Assembly: GCF_014202435.1 (NCBI RefSeq) | Contig: NZ_JACHGU010000002.1 | Span: 496,001-560,000 of the forward strand | DNA: 64,000 nucleotides | Direction of reading: 5' to 3' | Source: Pseudoxanthomonas broegbernensis | GTDB taxonomy: Bacteria; Pseudomonadota; Gammaproteobacteria; Xanthomonadales; Xanthomonadaceae | Part shown: positions 1-10,162 of the stretch, piece after piece | Layout of the letters: each line of letters begins with the position of its first letter | Numbering within the stretch: the first letter of the stretch is position 1 | Notes under the pieces: generated by a model | Seen by the model: only the letters and a program-made list of their open reading frames with translations | Told to the model about the DNA's origin: nothing | Database searches by the model: none | Translations under genes and position numbers: made by a program

Positions 1-107
1 GCCAGCCATGGGCGGCACCACTTCAAGCCGCCGATTGGACTTGGCTCCCGCGCATCGGCAAAACGCCCCGGCCGGCCCGCTGCGCCGGTGGCCACCCGGC
101 GCCGCCG

Positions 108-923
108 TCAGGCCGCGTTGAGCGCTTCCAGCCCGGCGAAGTCGAGGATGTCCACCCGGTAGGTTTCCGGCAGCGCGATCAGCCCGCGCGTGCGCAGCGC
201 GGTCAGGCAGCGGCTGACCGTCTCCACGGTCAGGCCGAGGTGGTCGGCGATGTCGCCGCGCGGCATCGGCAGCGCAACCGAGGCCGCCGGATCGCCGCCG
301 CGCGCCTGCTGCGCGGCCAGCTTCAGCAGGAAGTCGGCGATGCGCTCGGTCGGGTTCATCCGCGCCAGCGCCATCATCTGGTCGCGCGCCGAGTCCAGCT
401 CGGTGCAGGCCCGCTCCAGCAACTTGCCCTGCAGGTGCGGGAACTGCGTGCCCAGGTGGCGCATGGCCTCCATGCTGAAGCGGCACAGCTCGGTCTCGCC
501 CAATGCCTCGATGTCGTGCTGGTGCACGGCCGCGCCGCTGAGGCCCACGAAATCGCCGGGCAGGGCGAACCCGGCCACCTGGCGCCGGCCGTCGGCCGAC
601 AGCCGCACCAGCCGCAGCGCGCCGCGGGTGACGGTGTATACGTACCGGCGCGGCTCGCCCTGGTGGGCCAGCACCGCGCCCGGCGTCAGCACCTGCGCGC
701 CGGCCACCGCGTCCAGCGCATGCACTTCCGCGGGCGAGAGCACCGAGCAGATTGCCAGATGGCGCACCTGGCAATGCATGCATGGCCCCAGCGGGCCGGC
801 TTCGGCCGGCGCGGGAACCAGGCAGGGGCTGTCGAACGGGGGCCAGGGCATGCGTGGGGGCAGGGGCGGCGAGAGGGCCATGATACCGGCAAGCGCCCCG
901 CCCACGCCGCCGCCCGGGTGCAT
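108..923 (-). CDS. FNR/Crp-family transcriptional regulator, iron-sulfur type
   Basis: Predicted oxygen-responsive activator. The 271-residue protein has an N-terminal cysteine cluster (C48-x2-C51-x7-C59) and an internal C147 placed like the fourth cluster ligand of FNR. A cyclic-nucleotide-like beta barrel (about 70-165) and a C-terminal helix-turn-helix with recognition sequence VETVSR follow; that recognition helix matches FNR (VETISR), which binds TTGAT half-sites. The x7 spacing resembles alphaproteobacterial FnrN/FnrL rather than E. coli FNR (x5). The start is uncertain: ATG at 923 or at 881, neither with a clear ribosome site; the first 30 residues are low-complexity Pro/Gly. It is divergent from hisS. 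FNR function is inferred from motifs. Confidence 0.85.
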   Translation of the reverse strand: MHPGGGVGGALAGIMALSPPLPPRMPWPPFDSPCLVPAPAEAGPLGPCMHCQVRHLAICSVLSPAEVHALDAVAGAQVLTPGAVLAHQGEPRRYVYTVTRGALRLVRLSADGRRQVAGFALPGDFVGLSGAAVHQHDIEALGETELCRFSMEAMRHLGTQFPHLQGKLLERACTELDSARDQMMALARMNPTERIADFLLKLAAQQARGGDPAASVALPMPRGDIADHLGLTVETVSRCLTALRTRGLIALPETYRVDILDFAGLEALNAA

Positions 924-944
924 CGGCGAGCGCGCCGGGCACGG

Positions 945-950
945 TAGAAT
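945..950 (+). promoter_or_regulatory. Candidate -10 box of hisS
   Basis: TAGAAT lies 38 bases before the hisS start codon in GC-rich DNA. No convincing -35 is visible. The same TAGAAT or TACAAT box recurs before several other genes in the window. Confidence 0.45.
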
Positions 951-988
951 CGGCGCTCCAGATCGCGTGTCGTCCAGGAGTTTTCCGC

Positions 989-2413
989 TTGATCAAGCCC
1001 CGCACCCCGCCCGGCATCATGGAGCTGCTGCCGCGCGAGCAGATCGCCTTCCAGCGCATGCTCGACGTCATCCGCCGCAACTACGAGCGCTTCGGCTTCC
1101 TGCCGGTGGAAACACCGGTATTCGAGCTGTCGGAAGTGCTGCTGACCAAGTCCGGCGGCGAGACCGAGCGGCAGGTGTACTTCGTCCAGTCCACCGGCGC
1201 GCTGGCCAACGCCGCGGCGGATGCCGAGGCCGGCAAGGGCGACGGCGGGCCGCCCGAGCTGGCCCTGCGCTTCGACCTGACCGTGCCGCTGGCGCGCTAC
1301 GTGGCCGAGCACGAGCACGAGCTGAGCTTCCCGTTCCGCCGCTACCAGATGCAGCGCGTGTACCGCGGCGAGCGCGCCCAGCGCGGCCGCTTCCGCGAGT
1401 TCTACCAGTGCGACATCGACGTGATCGGCAAGGACACGCTGAACATCCGCTACGACGCCGAGGTGCTGGCGGTGATCCACGCGGTGTTCTCCGAGTTGGG
1501 CATCGGCGCCTTCCGGGTGCACCTGAACAACCGCAAGCTGATGCGCGGCTTCTTCCAGGCCCAGGGCGTGACCGACCCGCAGCAGCAGGCGCTGGTCCTG
1601 CGCGAGGTGGACAAGCTCGACAAGCGCGGCGCCGACTACGTGCGCGACACGCTCGCCGGCCCGGATTTCGGCCTGCCGGCGGCGGCGGTGGAACGCATCC
1701 TGGCCTTCGTCGCGGTGCGCTCGCAGTCGCACGACGATGCGCTGGCGAGGATCGACGCCGCGCTCGCCCAGGCGGGGGCGGACGCGGGCGAGGCGCTGCG
1801 CGCGGGTGCGGCCGAACTGCGCGAGGTGCTGGGCCTGGTCAAGGCGCTGGGCGTGCCCGAGTCGGCCTACTGCCTGAACTTCTCCATCGCCCGCGGCCTG
1901 GACTACTACACCGGCACGGTCTACGAGACCCAGTTGGTCGAGCACCCGGAGATCGGCTCGATCTGCTCCGGTGGCCGCTACGAGGACCTGGCCAGCCACT
2001 ACACCAAGTCCAGGCTGCCGGGCGTGGGCATCTCCATCGGCCTGACCCGGCTGTTCTGGCAGTTGCGCGAGGCGGGCCTGATCGCCGGCATCGCCGAGAG
2101 CAGCGTGCAGGCGATGGTGGCGCTGATGGACGAGGCGCGGCTGGACCAGGCGCTGGACATCGCCCGCCACCTGCGCGCCGGCGGCATCAACACCGAGGTG
2201 CAGATGGAGGCGCGCAAGGTCGGCAAGCAGTTCCAGTACGCCGCGCGCGCCGGCATCCGCTTCGTGGTGCTGGCCGGCGAGGACGAACTGGCGCGCGGCG
2301 TGGTCGCGGTCAAGGACCTGGCGCGGGAGCAGCAGTTCGAGGTCTCGCGCGAGGAACTGGCCGGCACCCTGCGGGTCGAGCTGGAGCAGGCGCGGGCGTT
2401 GGCCGGCCGCTGA
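989..2413 (+). CDS. hisS: Histidyl-tRNA synthetase
   Basis: Charges tRNA-His with histidine in the cytoplasm. 474 residues, a little longer than the E. coli enzyme (about 424). Class II motifs are visible: the PPG-MELLP start, [12 protein letters not shown] (motif 2 region), the [17 protein letters not shown] stretch, and [13 protein letters not shown] plus SGGRYEDL around residues 305-330 (histidine-binding and motif 3 area), followed by a C-terminal anticodon-binding domain. The start codon is TTG at 989, supported by the ribosome site AGGAG at 976-980; no better in-frame start precedes it. It sits directly upstream of the histidine biosynthesis operon but is separated from it by an operator. 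Confidence 0.95.
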   Translation: MIKPRTPPGIMELLPREQIAFQRMLDVIRRNYERFGFLPVETPVFELSEVLLTKSGGETERQVYFVQSTGALANAAADAEAGKGDGGPPELALRFDLTVPLARYVAEHEHELSFPFRRYQMQRVYRGERAQRGRFREFYQCDIDVIGKDTLNIRYDAEVLAVIHAVFSELGIGAFRVHLNNRKLMRGFFQAQGVTDPQQQALVLREVDKLDKRGADYVRDTLAGPDFGLPAAAVERILAFVAVRSQSHDDALARIDAALAQAGADAGEALRAGAAELREVLGLVKALGVPESAYCLNFSIARGLDYYTGTVYETQLVEHPEIGSICSGGRYEDLASHYTKSRLPGVGISIGLTRLFWQLREAGLIAGIAESSVQAMVALMDEARLDQALDIARHLRAGGINTEVQMEARKVGKQFQYAARAGIRFVVLAGEDELARGVVAVKDLAREQQFEVSREELAGTLRVELEQARALAGR

Positions 2414-2538
2414 GCGGGCGGGCCCGGGCGATGGCCATTTCCCCGTGCGGTATCCAGGTGCCGGCCGTCCGGTGCCAGGGCCGCTGCCGCATGCGTTCCG
2501 GCCGCGCCACCGCTTGACCGGAGCGCCCCGGCTCTGTT

Positions 2539-2566
2539 CCAATGTGATAGCACGTTATTACATTGG
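2539..2566. promoter_or_regulatory. Palindromic operator of the histidine operon
   Basis: A 28-bp near-perfect inverted repeat: half-sites CCAATGTGATA and TATTACATTGG around a GCACGT centre, with only a few asymmetric bases. It begins 45 bases before the start of the TrpR-like regulator gene. The position and symmetry fit a dimeric repressor site; the obvious candidate protein is the TrpR-like product of the next gene. This is inferred, not demonstrated. Confidence 0.8.
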
Positions 2567-2583
2567 ATGGGCGCGGGACCGGA

Positions 2584-2907
2584 ATGAAGCGGCGCGGGGA
2601 CGACAACGAGGACGAGGAACAGAAGCTGGACGTCCTCGCCCAGGCGCTGGCCTCGTTGCGCGAGGCCGGCGACGTGCGCGCGTTCCTGGAAGACCTGTGC
2701 ACCCCCGCCGAGCTGGAAGCGATGAGCGACCGCTGGCGGGTGGTGCCGCTGCTGCGGCAGGGCGTGCCCTACCGCGAGATCCACGAGCTGACCCAGGTCA
2801 GCGTCACCACCATCGGCCGGGTCGCGCGCACGCTGGAGCGCGGCACCGGCGGTTACGCGCTGGCCCTGCGCCGCCGTTGCCGTTCCACCAGCGCGAGAAA
2901 CGCATGA
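2584..2907 (+). CDS. TrpR/YerC-YecD-like repressor, likely regulator of histidine genes
   Basis: 107-residue all-helical DNA-binding protein of the Trp-repressor-like YerC/YecD family. The core runs from [16 protein letters not shown] through [16 protein letters not shown] and a helix-turn-helix [22 protein letters not shown]; the tail is basic. It is the first cistron of the his operon and overlaps hisG by four bases. I chose the ATG at 2584; the TTG at 2563 would place the coding start inside the operator. Its placement right behind the palindrome suggests autoregulated repression of the whole operon, probably with histidine as corepressor (inference). Confidence 0.88.
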   Translation: MKRRGDDNEDEEQKLDVLAQALASLREAGDVRAFLEDLCTPAELEAMSDRWRVVPLLRQGVPYREIHELTQVSVTTIGRVARTLERGTGGYALALRRRCRSTSARNA

Positions 2908-3824
2908 TGAACCCCACCCTGGGCACCGCCACCCGCGACCGCCTGCGCATCGCCATCCAGAAGAGCGGCCGCCTGGCCGAGCCGGCACGCAAGCTGCTGG
3001 CGGCCTGCGGCCTGAGCTGGCGCGAGAGCCGCGACAAGCTGTTCTGCTACGGCGAAACGCTGCCGGTGGACCTGCTGCTGGTCCGCGACGACGACATCCC
3101 CGGGTTGATCGCCGATGGCGTCTGCGACCTGGGCGTGGTCGGCCGCAACGAGCTCGACGAGCAGGCCGGCGCGCGTGCCCGCAACGGCCTGCCGCAGGCC
3201 TACCGCGAGCTGCGTGGCCTGGGCTTCGGCCAGTGCCGGCTGATGCTGGCGGTGCCGGAGGACTGGGAGTGGAGCGGGCCGGAGCAGTTGAAGGGCAGGG
3301 GCCTGCGCATCGCCACCAGCTATCCGGCCATCCTCGCCCAGTGGCTGCAGCGCCAGGGCATCGACGCGCAGGTGGTGGAACTGTCCGGTTCGGTGGAGAT
3401 CGCCCCGCGCCTGGGCACGGCCGAACTGATCTGCGACCTGGTTTCCAGCGGCGCCACGCTGCTGGCCAACCAGCTCAAGCCGGTGGAGAACCTGCTCGAC
3501 AGCGAGGCGGTGCTGGCCGGTCCGGCGCACGGCTTCGACGACGCCCGCGCCGGCCTGGCGCAGATGCTGCTGCGCCGGGTGGACGGCGTGCTCCAGCTCA
3601 AGGACCGCAAGCTCCTGATGTTCAGCGCCCGGCGCGAGTCGCTGCCGGAACTGGAGCGCCTCCTGCAGGATGCCGGGCCGCTGGTGCAGTTGCCTGGCGC
3701 CAACGGCAGCCTGTCGCTGCAGACGATGTGCGAGGGCGCGGTGAGCTGGCAGCAGTTGGAGGACCTGGAGCGCGCCGGCGCGCGCGAGTTGATGGTGCTG
3801 ACGGTGGAGAGGTCGCTGGCATGA
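2904..3824 (+). CDS. hisG: ATP phosphoribosyltransferase (long form)
   Basis: First step of histidine synthesis: joins ATP and PRPP. 306 residues, the long homohexameric form that carries its own C-terminal regulatory (ACT-like) domain and needs no HisZ. Visible features: [11 protein letters not shown] at the N-terminus, [10 protein letters not shown], the PRPP-binding region [23 protein letters not shown] (split here around residues 160-182), and a C-terminal domain from about 225. The ATG at 2904 overlaps the regulator stop codon (ATGA); a second ATG follows at 2907. Feedback inhibition by histidine is usual for this form. Confidence 0.95.
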   Translation: MMNPTLGTATRDRLRIAIQKSGRLAEPARKLLAACGLSWRESRDKLFCYGETLPVDLLLVRDDDIPGLIADGVCDLGVVGRNELDEQAGARARNGLPQAYRELRGLGFGQCRLMLAVPEDWEWSGPEQLKGRGLRIATSYPAILAQWLQRQGIDAQVVELSGSVEIAPRLGTAELICDLVSSGATLLANQLKPVENLLDSEAVLAGPAHGFDDARAGLAQMLLRRVDGVLQLKDRKLLMFSARRESLPELERLLQDAGPLVQLPGANGSLSLQTMCEGAVSWQQLEDLERAGARELMVLTVERSLA

Positions 3825-5161
3825 ACACCACTTCCATCGATGCCGCCACGGGTGCGCGCGCCTGGAACCGCCTGGAGTGGACGGGGCTGGACGCCGCCGC
3901 GCGCGACCGCGCGCTGGCGCGGCCGGTGCAGGCCGTGGCCCAGGCCACGCGCGAATCGGTGGCGGCCGTGATCGAGGCGGTACGCGCGCGCGGCGATGCG
4001 GCGCTGCGCGAACTGACCGCGCGCTTCGACCGCGTGGAACTGGAGCGCTTCGAGGTCGACGCGGCCGAGTTCGCCGCCGCCGAGGCCGCCGTGGCGCCCG
4101 ACCTGCGCCAGGCCATGACGCAGGCCCTGCAGCGCATCGAGGCGTTCCACCGTGCGGGCATGAGCCAGGGCTACGTGGTCCAGACCGCGCCGGGCGTGCA
4201 GTGCGAGCGCATGATCCGGCCGGTGCCGCGGGTGGGCCTGTACGTGCCCGCCGGCAGTGCGCCGCTGCCGTCCACCGCGCTGATGCTGTGCGTGCCCGCG
4301 CGCCTGGCCGGCTGCCGCGAGGTGGTGGTGTGCACGCCGCCGCGCGCCGACGGGACGGCCGACCCGGCGGTGCTGGTCGCCGCCCGGCTGGCCGGCGTGG
4401 ACCGGGTGTTCAAGCTGGGGGGCGCCCAGGCCGTGGCGGCCCTGGCCTTCGGCACCGCGAGCGTACCCAAGGTCGACAAGATCTTCGGGCCCGGCAACGG
4501 CTACGTGGACGAGGCCAAGCGCCAGGTCGTGCAGAGCGGGGCGGCGGCCATCGACATGCCGGCCGGCCCGTCGGAGGTGCTGGTGATCGCCGACGAGGGC
4601 GCCAACGCCGCCTTCGTCGCCGCCGACTTGCTCTCGCAGGCCGAGCACGGTCCCGATTCTCAGGTGCTGCTGCTGACTGACAGCGCGGCGCTGATCGACC
4701 GGGTGGAGGCCGAACTGGCGGTGCAACTGGAGGCGCTGCCGCGCGCGGCGATCGCGCGCAAGGCGCTGTCGGCATCGCGCCTGATCCGGGTGGACACGCT
4801 GGAGCAGGCGTTCGCCATCAGCAACACCTATGCGCCCGAGCACCTGATCCTGGCCCTGCGCCAGCCGCGCGACTGGCTGCGGCAGGTGGAGGTGGCCGGC
4901 TCGGTGTTCCTCGGCGACTGGACCCCGGAGGCGCTGGGCGACTACTGCAGCGGCACCAACCACGTGCTGCCGACCAACGGCGCGGCCCGCGCGTGGAGCG
5001 GGGTCAGCGTGGCCAGCTTCCAGAACTTCGTGAGCGTGCAGGCGGCAAGCCGCGAAGGCATCCTCGCCATCGGCGCCTGCGCGGTGACGATGGCGCGGGC
5101 CGAGCGGCTGGACGCCCACGCCCACGCGGTGGTCCTGCGCATGCAGGAGGCATCGGCATGA
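3821..5161 (+). CDS. hisD: Histidinol dehydrogenase
   Basis: Last two steps of histidine synthesis, oxidising histidinol to histidine with NAD and zinc. 446 residues, normal length. Visible signatures: [60 protein letters not shown] and [10 protein letters not shown], which carry the zinc and substrate ligands of the family. The ATG at 3821 overlaps the hisG stop by four bases. The open frame continues far upstream in a hisG shadow frame, so only the overlapping ATG gives a product of family length. Confidence 0.96.
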   Translation: MNTTSIDAATGARAWNRLEWTGLDAAARDRALARPVQAVAQATRESVAAVIEAVRARGDAALRELTARFDRVELERFEVDAAEFAAAEAAVAPDLRQAMTQALQRIEAFHRAGMSQGYVVQTAPGVQCERMIRPVPRVGLYVPAGSAPLPSTALMLCVPARLAGCREVVVCTPPRADGTADPAVLVAARLAGVDRVFKLGGAQAVAALAFGTASVPKVDKIFGPGNGYVDEAKRQVVQSGAAAIDMPAGPSEVLVIADEGANAAFVAADLLSQAEHGPDSQVLLLTDSAALIDRVEAELAVQLEALPRAAIARKALSASRLIRVDTLEQAFAISNTYAPEHLILALRQPRDWLRQVEVAGSVFLGDWTPEALGDYCSGTNHVLPTNGAARAWSGVSVASFQNFVSVQAASREGILAIGACAVTMARAERLDAHAHAVVLRMQEASA

Positions 5162-6264
5162 ATGCCGCGGACACACGCCAGGCCGACGACCTGCTGCGAC
5201 TGGTGCGCGAGGACCTGCGCGGTTTCGGCGGCTACGCCTCGGCGCGCACCTGCGACCTGCGCGGCGAGGTCTGGCTCAACGCCAACGAAAGCCCATGGGC
5301 GAACCCGGCCGACGCCGCCGGTGGCAGCCGGCGCTATCCCGAGCCGCAGCCGCCGGCGCTGCGCCAGGCACTGGCCCGGCTCTACGGCTGCGCGCCGGAA
5401 CAGGTGCTGGTGGGCCGTGGCAGCGACGAGGCCATCGACCTGCTGGTGCGTGCGCTGTGCGTGCCCGCCCGCGACGCCATCGTCACCACGCCGCCGGTGT
5501 TCGGCATGTACGCGGTCAGCGCGCGTCTGCAGGATGCGCGCCTGATCGAGGTGCCGCTGGTCGACGGTCAGGCCGGTTTCGGCGTGGATCTGGAGGCGGT
5601 GGCCGTGGCGGCCGAGCGGGGCGGGGCGAAGCTGGTGTTCCTGTGCTCGCCTTCCAACCCCACCGGCGGCAGCGTGCCGCTGGAAGGCATCGCCGCCCTG
5701 GCCGCGCGCCTGGCCGGGCGCGCACTGGTGGTGGTGGACGAGGCCTACGGCGAATTTTCCGAATCGCCATCGGCCATCGCGCTGATGCCGGCGCACCGCA
5801 ACGTGGCGGTGCTGCGCACGCTGTCCAAGGCGCACGCGCTGGCGGCGGCCCGGATCGGGACGCTGCTCGCCGACCCGGCGCTGGTGCGCGTGCTGCGCGC
5901 CTGCCAGGCGCCGTATCCCATCCCCACGCCCTGCGCCGACCTGGCCGTGGCCGGGCTGTCGCAGGAGGCGCTGGCGCGCACCGCCGCGCGGGTGGAGCAG
6001 ATACGCGGCGAGCGCGAGCGCCTGGCCCGGGCGCTGGCCGCGCTGCGCGGCGTGGTCCGCGTGTACCCCTCCGACGGCAATTACCTGCTGGTCCGCTTCG
6101 CCGACGCCGGTGGCGCCTTCGCCCGGCTGCTGGCCGCCGGCGTGGTGGTCCGCGACCAGCGCGCCGCGCCGCAACTGGGCGATGCGCTGCGCATCAGCCT
6201 GGGCACCCCCGAAGAGAACGACCGCGTCCTGGACGCGCTGGACGCGAAGGAAACCGCCGCATGA
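5158..6264 (+). CDS. hisC: Histidinol-phosphate aminotransferase
   Basis: PLP-dependent transaminase converting imidazole acetol phosphate to histidinol phosphate with glutamate. 368 residues. Fold-type I aminotransferase motifs: LNANESPW near the N-terminus, [36 protein letters not shown] and TLSKAHAL with the PLP lysine at K224. The start ATG at 5158 overlaps the hisD stop (ATGA). Confidence 0.96.
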   Translation: MNAADTRQADDLLRLVREDLRGFGGYASARTCDLRGEVWLNANESPWANPADAAGGSRRYPEPQPPALRQALARLYGCAPEQVLVGRGSDEAIDLLVRALCVPARDAIVTTPPVFGMYAVSARLQDARLIEVPLVDGQAGFGVDLEAVAVAAERGGAKLVFLCSPSNPTGGSVPLEGIAALAARLAGRALVVVDEAYGEFSESPSAIALMPAHRNVAVLRTLSKAHALAAARIGTLLADPALVRVLRACQAPYPIPTPCADLAVAGLSQEALARTAARVEQIRGERERLARALAALRGVVRVYPSDGNYLLVRFADAGGAFARLLAAGVVVRDQRAAPQLGDALRISLGTPEENDRVLDALDAKETAA

Positions 6265-7337
6265 GCACCCCCATCCTGTTCGTCGACCGCGACGGCACCC
6301 TGATCGAGGAACCGGAAGGCTTCCAGATCGACGCCTACGAGAAGCTGCGCTTCGTGCGGGGCGTGATTCCGGCGCTGCTGAAGCTGCGCGATGCCGGCTG
6401 GCAGTTCGTGATGGTCTCCAACCAGGACGGCCTGGGCAGCGAGGGCTATCCCCAGGCCAGCTTCGATGGCCCGCACAACCTGATGATGCAGGTGTTCCAG
6501 AGCCAAGGCATCGCCTTCCGCGACGTGCTGATCGACCCGAGCTGGCCGCACGAGAACAAGCCCACGCGCAAGCCGGGTATCGGCCTGGTGCTGCCCTACA
6601 TCCAGGACCGCGGCATCGACTGGAAGCGCTCGGCCATGGTCGGCGACCGCCCCACCGACAACGAGTTCGCCGCCAACCTGGGCATCCGCGCATTCCAGTT
6701 GAAGACCGAACAGTTCGGCGGCGACTGGGACTGGGCCGGCATCGCCCACGAGCTGGCCGACGCGCCGCGCCGGGCGGTGGTCGAGCGCGATACCAAGGAA
6801 ACCAGGATCCGGGTGGAGGTGGACCTGGACCGCGTGGCCGAGCCGCAGGTCCACACCGGCCTGCCGTTCTACGACCACATGCTCGAGCAGATTGGCAAGC
6901 ACGGCGGCTTCGCGCTGAACATCCGCACCGACGGCGACCTGCACATCGACGAGCACCACACCATCGAGGACACCGCCCTGGCCCTGGGCCAGGCGTTGCG
7001 CCAGGCGCTGGGCGACAAGCGCGGCATCGGCCGCTACGGCTTCACCCTGCCCATGGACGAGACCTGCGCCAGCGCGGCGCTGGACTTCAGCGGCCGGCCG
7101 TACCTGGTGTTCGAGGGGAAGTTCAGCCGCGAGCGGGTGGGGGACATGCCCACCGAGCTGGTCGAGCACTTCTACCGCTCGCTGTGCGACGCCGCGGGGC
7201 TCAACCTGCACATGACCGTCACCGGCGACAACGACCACCACAAGATCGAGGCCAGCTTCAAGGCGCTGGCGCGGGTGCTGCGCCAGGCGATCCGCCGCGA
7301 GGGCGATGCGCTGCCTTCGACCAAGGGCGTGCTGTGA
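6261..7337 (+). CDS. hisB: Bifunctional histidinol-phosphatase / imidazoleglycerol-phosphate dehydratase
   Basis: 358 residues. The N-terminal HAD phosphatase (1-165; FVDRDGTL with D9 and D11, [21 protein letters not shown]) dephosphorylates histidinol phosphate. The C-terminal dehydratase (about 170-358; [43 protein letters not shown]) acts one step before hisC. The phosphatase loop that in E. coli holds zinc through three cysteines and a histidine reads [15 protein letters not shown] here, so the zinc cysteines are missing while the RKP that follows is kept. ATG overlaps hisC by four bases. Confidence 0.96.
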   Translation: MSTPILFVDRDGTLIEEPEGFQIDAYEKLRFVRGVIPALLKLRDAGWQFVMVSNQDGLGSEGYPQASFDGPHNLMMQVFQSQGIAFRDVLIDPSWPHENKPTRKPGIGLVLPYIQDRGIDWKRSAMVGDRPTDNEFAANLGIRAFQLKTEQFGGDWDWAGIAHELADAPRRAVVERDTKETRIRVEVDLDRVAEPQVHTGLPFYDHMLEQIGKHGGFALNIRTDGDLHIDEHHTIEDTALALGQALRQALGDKRGIGRYGFTLPMDETCASAALDFSGRPYLVFEGKFSRERVGDMPTELVEHFYRSLCDAAGLNLHMTVTGDNDHHKIEASFKALARVLRQAIRREGDALPSTKGVL

Positions 7338-7933
7338 GCGATGTCGCCGTCGTCGACGCCGGCGGGTCCAATCTCGGCTCGGTCTGCTACGCGCTGGAGC
7401 GCCTGGGCGTGCGGCCGCGCGTGGTCGCCGACGCGGCCGGGCTGCGCGGCGCGCGGCGGGTGATCCTGCCGGGCGTGGGCGCCGCGCCGGAAGCGATGCG
7501 CCGCCTGCACGAACAGGACCTGGTGGCGCCCTTGCGCGCGCTGCAGGTGCCGCTGCTGGGCATCTGCCTGGGCATGCAGTTGCTGTACGAGCGCTCGCAG
7601 GAGGGCGAGGTCGAATGCCTGGGCCTGGTGCCCGGCGTGGTCCGCAAGCTGCCGCAGGCGCCGGGCATCCGGGTGCCGCACATGGGCTGGAACGCGCTGC
7701 GTGCGATGCGTCCCTCGCCGCTGCTGGATGGCGTGGCCGATGGCGACAGCGCCTACTTCGTGCACAGCTACGCCGCGCCGGTGACCGCCGATACCGTGGC
7801 CGCCAGCGACCACGGCGGCCTGTTCACCGCCGTGGTCCGGCATGGCCGCTGGTGCGGCGCCCAGTTCCACCCCGAGCGCTCGGCCGCCACCGGCGCGCGC
7901 ATCCTCCGCAACTTCCTGGAGATGGACCACTGA
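7334..7933 (+). CDS. hisH: Imidazole glycerol phosphate synthase, glutaminase subunit
   Basis: Class I glutamine amidotransferase that passes ammonia to HisF. 199 residues. The nucleophile is C78 in [11 protein letters not shown]; the His-Glu pair is in FHPERS near residue 178. The start is GTG at 7334, overlapping the hisB stop (GTGA). It is co-translated with hisA and hisF, so subunit stoichiometry is likely kept by coupling. Confidence 0.96.
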   Translation: MSDVAVVDAGGSNLGSVCYALERLGVRPRVVADAAGLRGARRVILPGVGAAPEAMRRLHEQDLVAPLRALQVPLLGICLGMQLLYERSQEGEVECLGLVPGVVRKLPQAPGIRVPHMGWNALRAMRPSPLLDGVADGDSAYFVHSYAAPVTADTVAASDHGGLFTAVVRHGRWCGAQFHPERSAATGARILRNFLEMDH

Positions 7934-8679
7934 TGGGCTTCATCGTTTACCCCGCGCTGGACATCCGCGGCGGCCGCGTCGTGCGCCTGGCGCAGGGCGA
8001 TTACGCGCGCGAGACGCAATACGGCGACGATCCGCTGCCGCGCGCCTCGGCCTTCGCCGCCACCGGCGCGCACTGGATGCACCTGGTCGACCTGGACGCG
8101 GCCAAGGCCGGCGGCTACACCCTGCTCTCCTTGCTGGGCGACATCGCCCGGACCACCGGCCTGCAGGTGCAGACCGGCGGCGGCGTGCGCTCTCGCGAGG
8201 ACGTGGCGCGGATGCTCGATGCCGGGGCCGCGCGCGTGGTGGTCGGTTCGCTGGCGGTGCGCGAGCCGGAAACCGTGATCGAGTGGCTGTCCGAGTTCGG
8301 CGGCGGGCGCATCACCGTGGCCCTGGACACGCGCCAGGACGCCGAAGGGGCATGGCAGTTGCCGGTCCACGGCTGGACCGAGGACGCGGGCGTCACTCTG
8401 GACGCGCTGCTGCCGCGCTACGTGGCCGCCGGGCTGCGCCACCTGCTGTGCACCGACATCGCCCGCGACGGCATGCTGTCCGGGCCGAATTTGGAGCTGT
8501 ACGCGCACCTGCGCGCGCTGGCGCCGGCCGTGGACGTGCAGGCGTCCGGCGGCGTGCGCGACGCGGCCGACGTGCGCGCCGCCCGCCAGGCCGGTTGCGC
8601 CGGTGCGGTGCTCGGCCGCGCCCTGCTGGAAGGCCGGCTCAGCCTGCACGACGCGCTGGCCGAGGCGCAGCCGTGCTGA
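7933..8679 (+). CDS. hisA: ProFAR isomerase
   Basis: Isomerises the phosphoribosyl-formimino intermediate (ProFAR to PRFAR). 248 residues forming a TIM barrel made of two half-barrels. Signatures: [20 protein letters not shown] with the catalytic Asp near the N-terminus, [19 protein letters not shown], and [17 protein letters not shown] with the second catalytic Asp. The ATG shares one base with the hisH stop (TGATG). Confidence 0.96.
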   Translation: MGFIVYPALDIRGGRVVRLAQGDYARETQYGDDPLPRASAFAATGAHWMHLVDLDAAKAGGYTLLSLLGDIARTTGLQVQTGGGVRSREDVARMLDAGAARVVVGSLAVREPETVIEWLSEFGGGRITVALDTRQDAEGAWQLPVHGWTEDAGVTLDALLPRYVAAGLRHLLCTDIARDGMLSGPNLELYAHLRALAPAVDVQASGGVRDAADVRAARQAGCAGAVLGRALLEGRLSLHDALAEAQPC

Positions 8680-9446
8680 GCCGCCGCCTCATTCCCTGCC
8701 TGGACGTGCGCGGCGGCCGCGTGGTCAAGGGCGTGCGCTTCCGCGACCACGTCGACATGGGCGACATCGTCGAGCTGGCGCTGCGCTATCGCGACCAGGG
8801 CGCCGACGAGCTGGTGTTCTACGACATCGGCGCCAGCCCCGAAGGGCGCTCGGTGGACTACGCCTGGGTCGAGCGGGTGGCGCGGCTGATCGACATCCCG
8901 TTCTGCGTGGCCGGCGGCATCCGCGACGTGGAGACCGCGCGCCGGATGCTGCACGCCGGCGCCGACAAGATCTCGGTCAACTCGCCGGCGCTGGAGCGCC
9001 CGGCGCTGGTGTCCGAGCTGGCCGACGCCTTCGGCGTGCAATGCGTGGTGGTGGGCATCGATTCGATCCGCGAGGCCGACGGCCAGTGGCGGGTGCGCAC
9101 CAACACCGGCGACCCGGACAAGACCCGCGCGCTGGCGGTGCGCACCCTGGACTGGATCGCCGAGGCGCAACGCCTGGGCGCCGGCGAGATCGTGCTCAAC
9201 TGCATGGACAGCGACGGCGTGCGCCGCGGCTACGACATCGCCCAACTGCGCCAGGCGCGGGCGCTGTGCAAGGTGCCGCTGGTGGCTTCCGGCGGCGCCG
9301 GCGAGATGCAGCACTTCGCCGCGGTGTTCGAGCAGGCCGACGTGGACGGGGCGCTGGCCGCCAGCGTGTTCCACAGCGGCACCATTCCCATTCCGGAACT
9401 CAAGCGCTTCCTGCGGGAGCGCCAGATCGAGGTGCGCGATGTCTAG
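8673..9446 (+). CDS. hisF: Imidazole glycerol phosphate synthase, cyclase subunit
   Basis: Cyclises PRFAR with ammonia from HisH, giving imidazole glycerol phosphate and AICAR. 257-residue TIM barrel homologous to HisA. Signatures: [17 protein letters not shown] with catalytic Asp11 equivalent, [27 protein letters not shown], and [14 protein letters not shown] with the second Asp. GTG start at 8673 overlaps hisA by seven bases. Confidence 0.96.
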   Translation: MLSRRLIPCLDVRGGRVVKGVRFRDHVDMGDIVELALRYRDQGADELVFYDIGASPEGRSVDYAWVERVARLIDIPFCVAGGIRDVETARRMLHAGADKISVNSPALERPALVSELADAFGVQCVVVGIDSIREADGQWRVRTNTGDPDKTRALAVRTLDWIAEAQRLGAGEIVLNCMDSDGVRRGYDIAQLRQARALCKVPLVASGGAGEMQHFAAVFEQADVDGALAASVFHSGTIPIPELKRFLRERQIEVRDV

Positions 9447-10101
9447 CCCTTCCCCCATCGCAGGCCCCCTGTCCACCGAGTCTCTGGATTGGGACAAGGG
9501 CGAGGGCCTGCTGCCGGCCATCGTCCAGGACGCCGACAGCCTGCGCGTGCTGATGGTCGGCTACATGGACCGCGATGCGTTGCGCGCGACCCAGAACACC
9601 GGGCTGGTCACCTTCTACAGCCGCAGCAAGCAGCGGCTCTGGACCAAGGGCGAGACCTCCGGGCACGTGCTGGAACTGGCCGGCGTGCAGGCCGACTGCG
9701 ATTCGGACGCGCTGCTGGTGCTGGCGCGGCCGCGCGGCCCCACCTGCCACCTGCAGCGCGCCAGTTGCTTCCCCGCCGCGCCGGCGATCGCGGGCGAAGC
9801 CGCACCGCCCGCGGGCGACATCGGTTTCCTGAGCGAACTGGACGCGTTGATCGCCCGGCGCGCCCGCGAGCGCCCGGAAGGCAGCTACACCACCGGCCTG
9901 TTCGAGGCCGGCGTGCGCCGCATCGCGCAGAAGGTGGGCGAGGAGGGCGTGGAGACCGCACTGGCCGGCGTGGCCCAGAACGACGCCCAGTTGCTGGGGG
10001 AATCGGCCGACCTGATCTACCACCTGGTCGTGCTGCTGCATTCGCGCGGCCTGTCGCTGGCCGACGCGGTGCAGGTGCTGGCCCAGCGCCACCGGCGCTG
10101 A
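9439..10101 (+). CDS. hisI: Bifunctional phosphoribosyl-AMP cyclohydrolase / phosphoribosyl-ATP pyrophosphatase
   Basis: Steps two and three of the pathway in one 220-residue chain (HisIE). The N-terminal cyclohydrolase (about 20-125) shows [31 protein letters not shown] and the metal cysteines in [11 protein letters not shown] and PTCHL. The C-terminal pyrophosphatase (about 130-220) shows [27 protein letters not shown] and [16 protein letters not shown]. It overlaps hisF by eight bases and is the last gene of the operon. Confidence 0.96.
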   Translation: MSSPSPIAGPLSTESLDWDKGEGLLPAIVQDADSLRVLMVGYMDRDALRATQNTGLVTFYSRSKQRLWTKGETSGHVLELAGVQADCDSDALLVLARPRGPTCHLQRASCFPAAPAIAGEAAPPAGDIGFLSELDALIARRARERPEGSYTTGLFEAGVRRIAQKVGEEGVETALAGVAQNDAQLLGESADLIYHLVVLLHSRGLSLADAVQVLAQRHRR

Positions 10102-10107
10102 ACGCCG

Positions 10108-10135
10108 GGCCATGCCGGCCCCGGCCGGCATGGCC
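10108..10135. terminator. Hairpin between the convergent his operon and smpB
   Basis: A 13-base arm GGCCATGCCGGCC is followed after two bases by its exact complement. It starts seven bases after the hisI stop and lies before the smpB stop. There is no T-run, so it is only a candidate bidirectional terminator. Confidence 0.5.
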
Positions 10136-10162
10136 GAAGCCGCCGCGCGCGGCGGGCGCGTA

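Noticed and set aside
989-996. TTGATCAA as half of an FNR box at the hisS start
   Set aside because: The four-base spacer of an FNR site is missing and the string is part of the coding start of hisS.
190-2517. Long open frames opposite or beside real genes, for example 190-2517 plus, 11430-14354 minus, 24893-28273 plus, 25200-29909 minus, 45019-48273 minus
   Set aside because: They are side effects of very high GC content: composition is extreme in Arg, Ala, Gly or His, no domain is visible, and each lies over a well-supported gene in another frame.
2563-2583. TTG start of the TrpR-like gene
   Set aside because: It lies inside the palindromic operator; the ATG at 2584 gives the family length.
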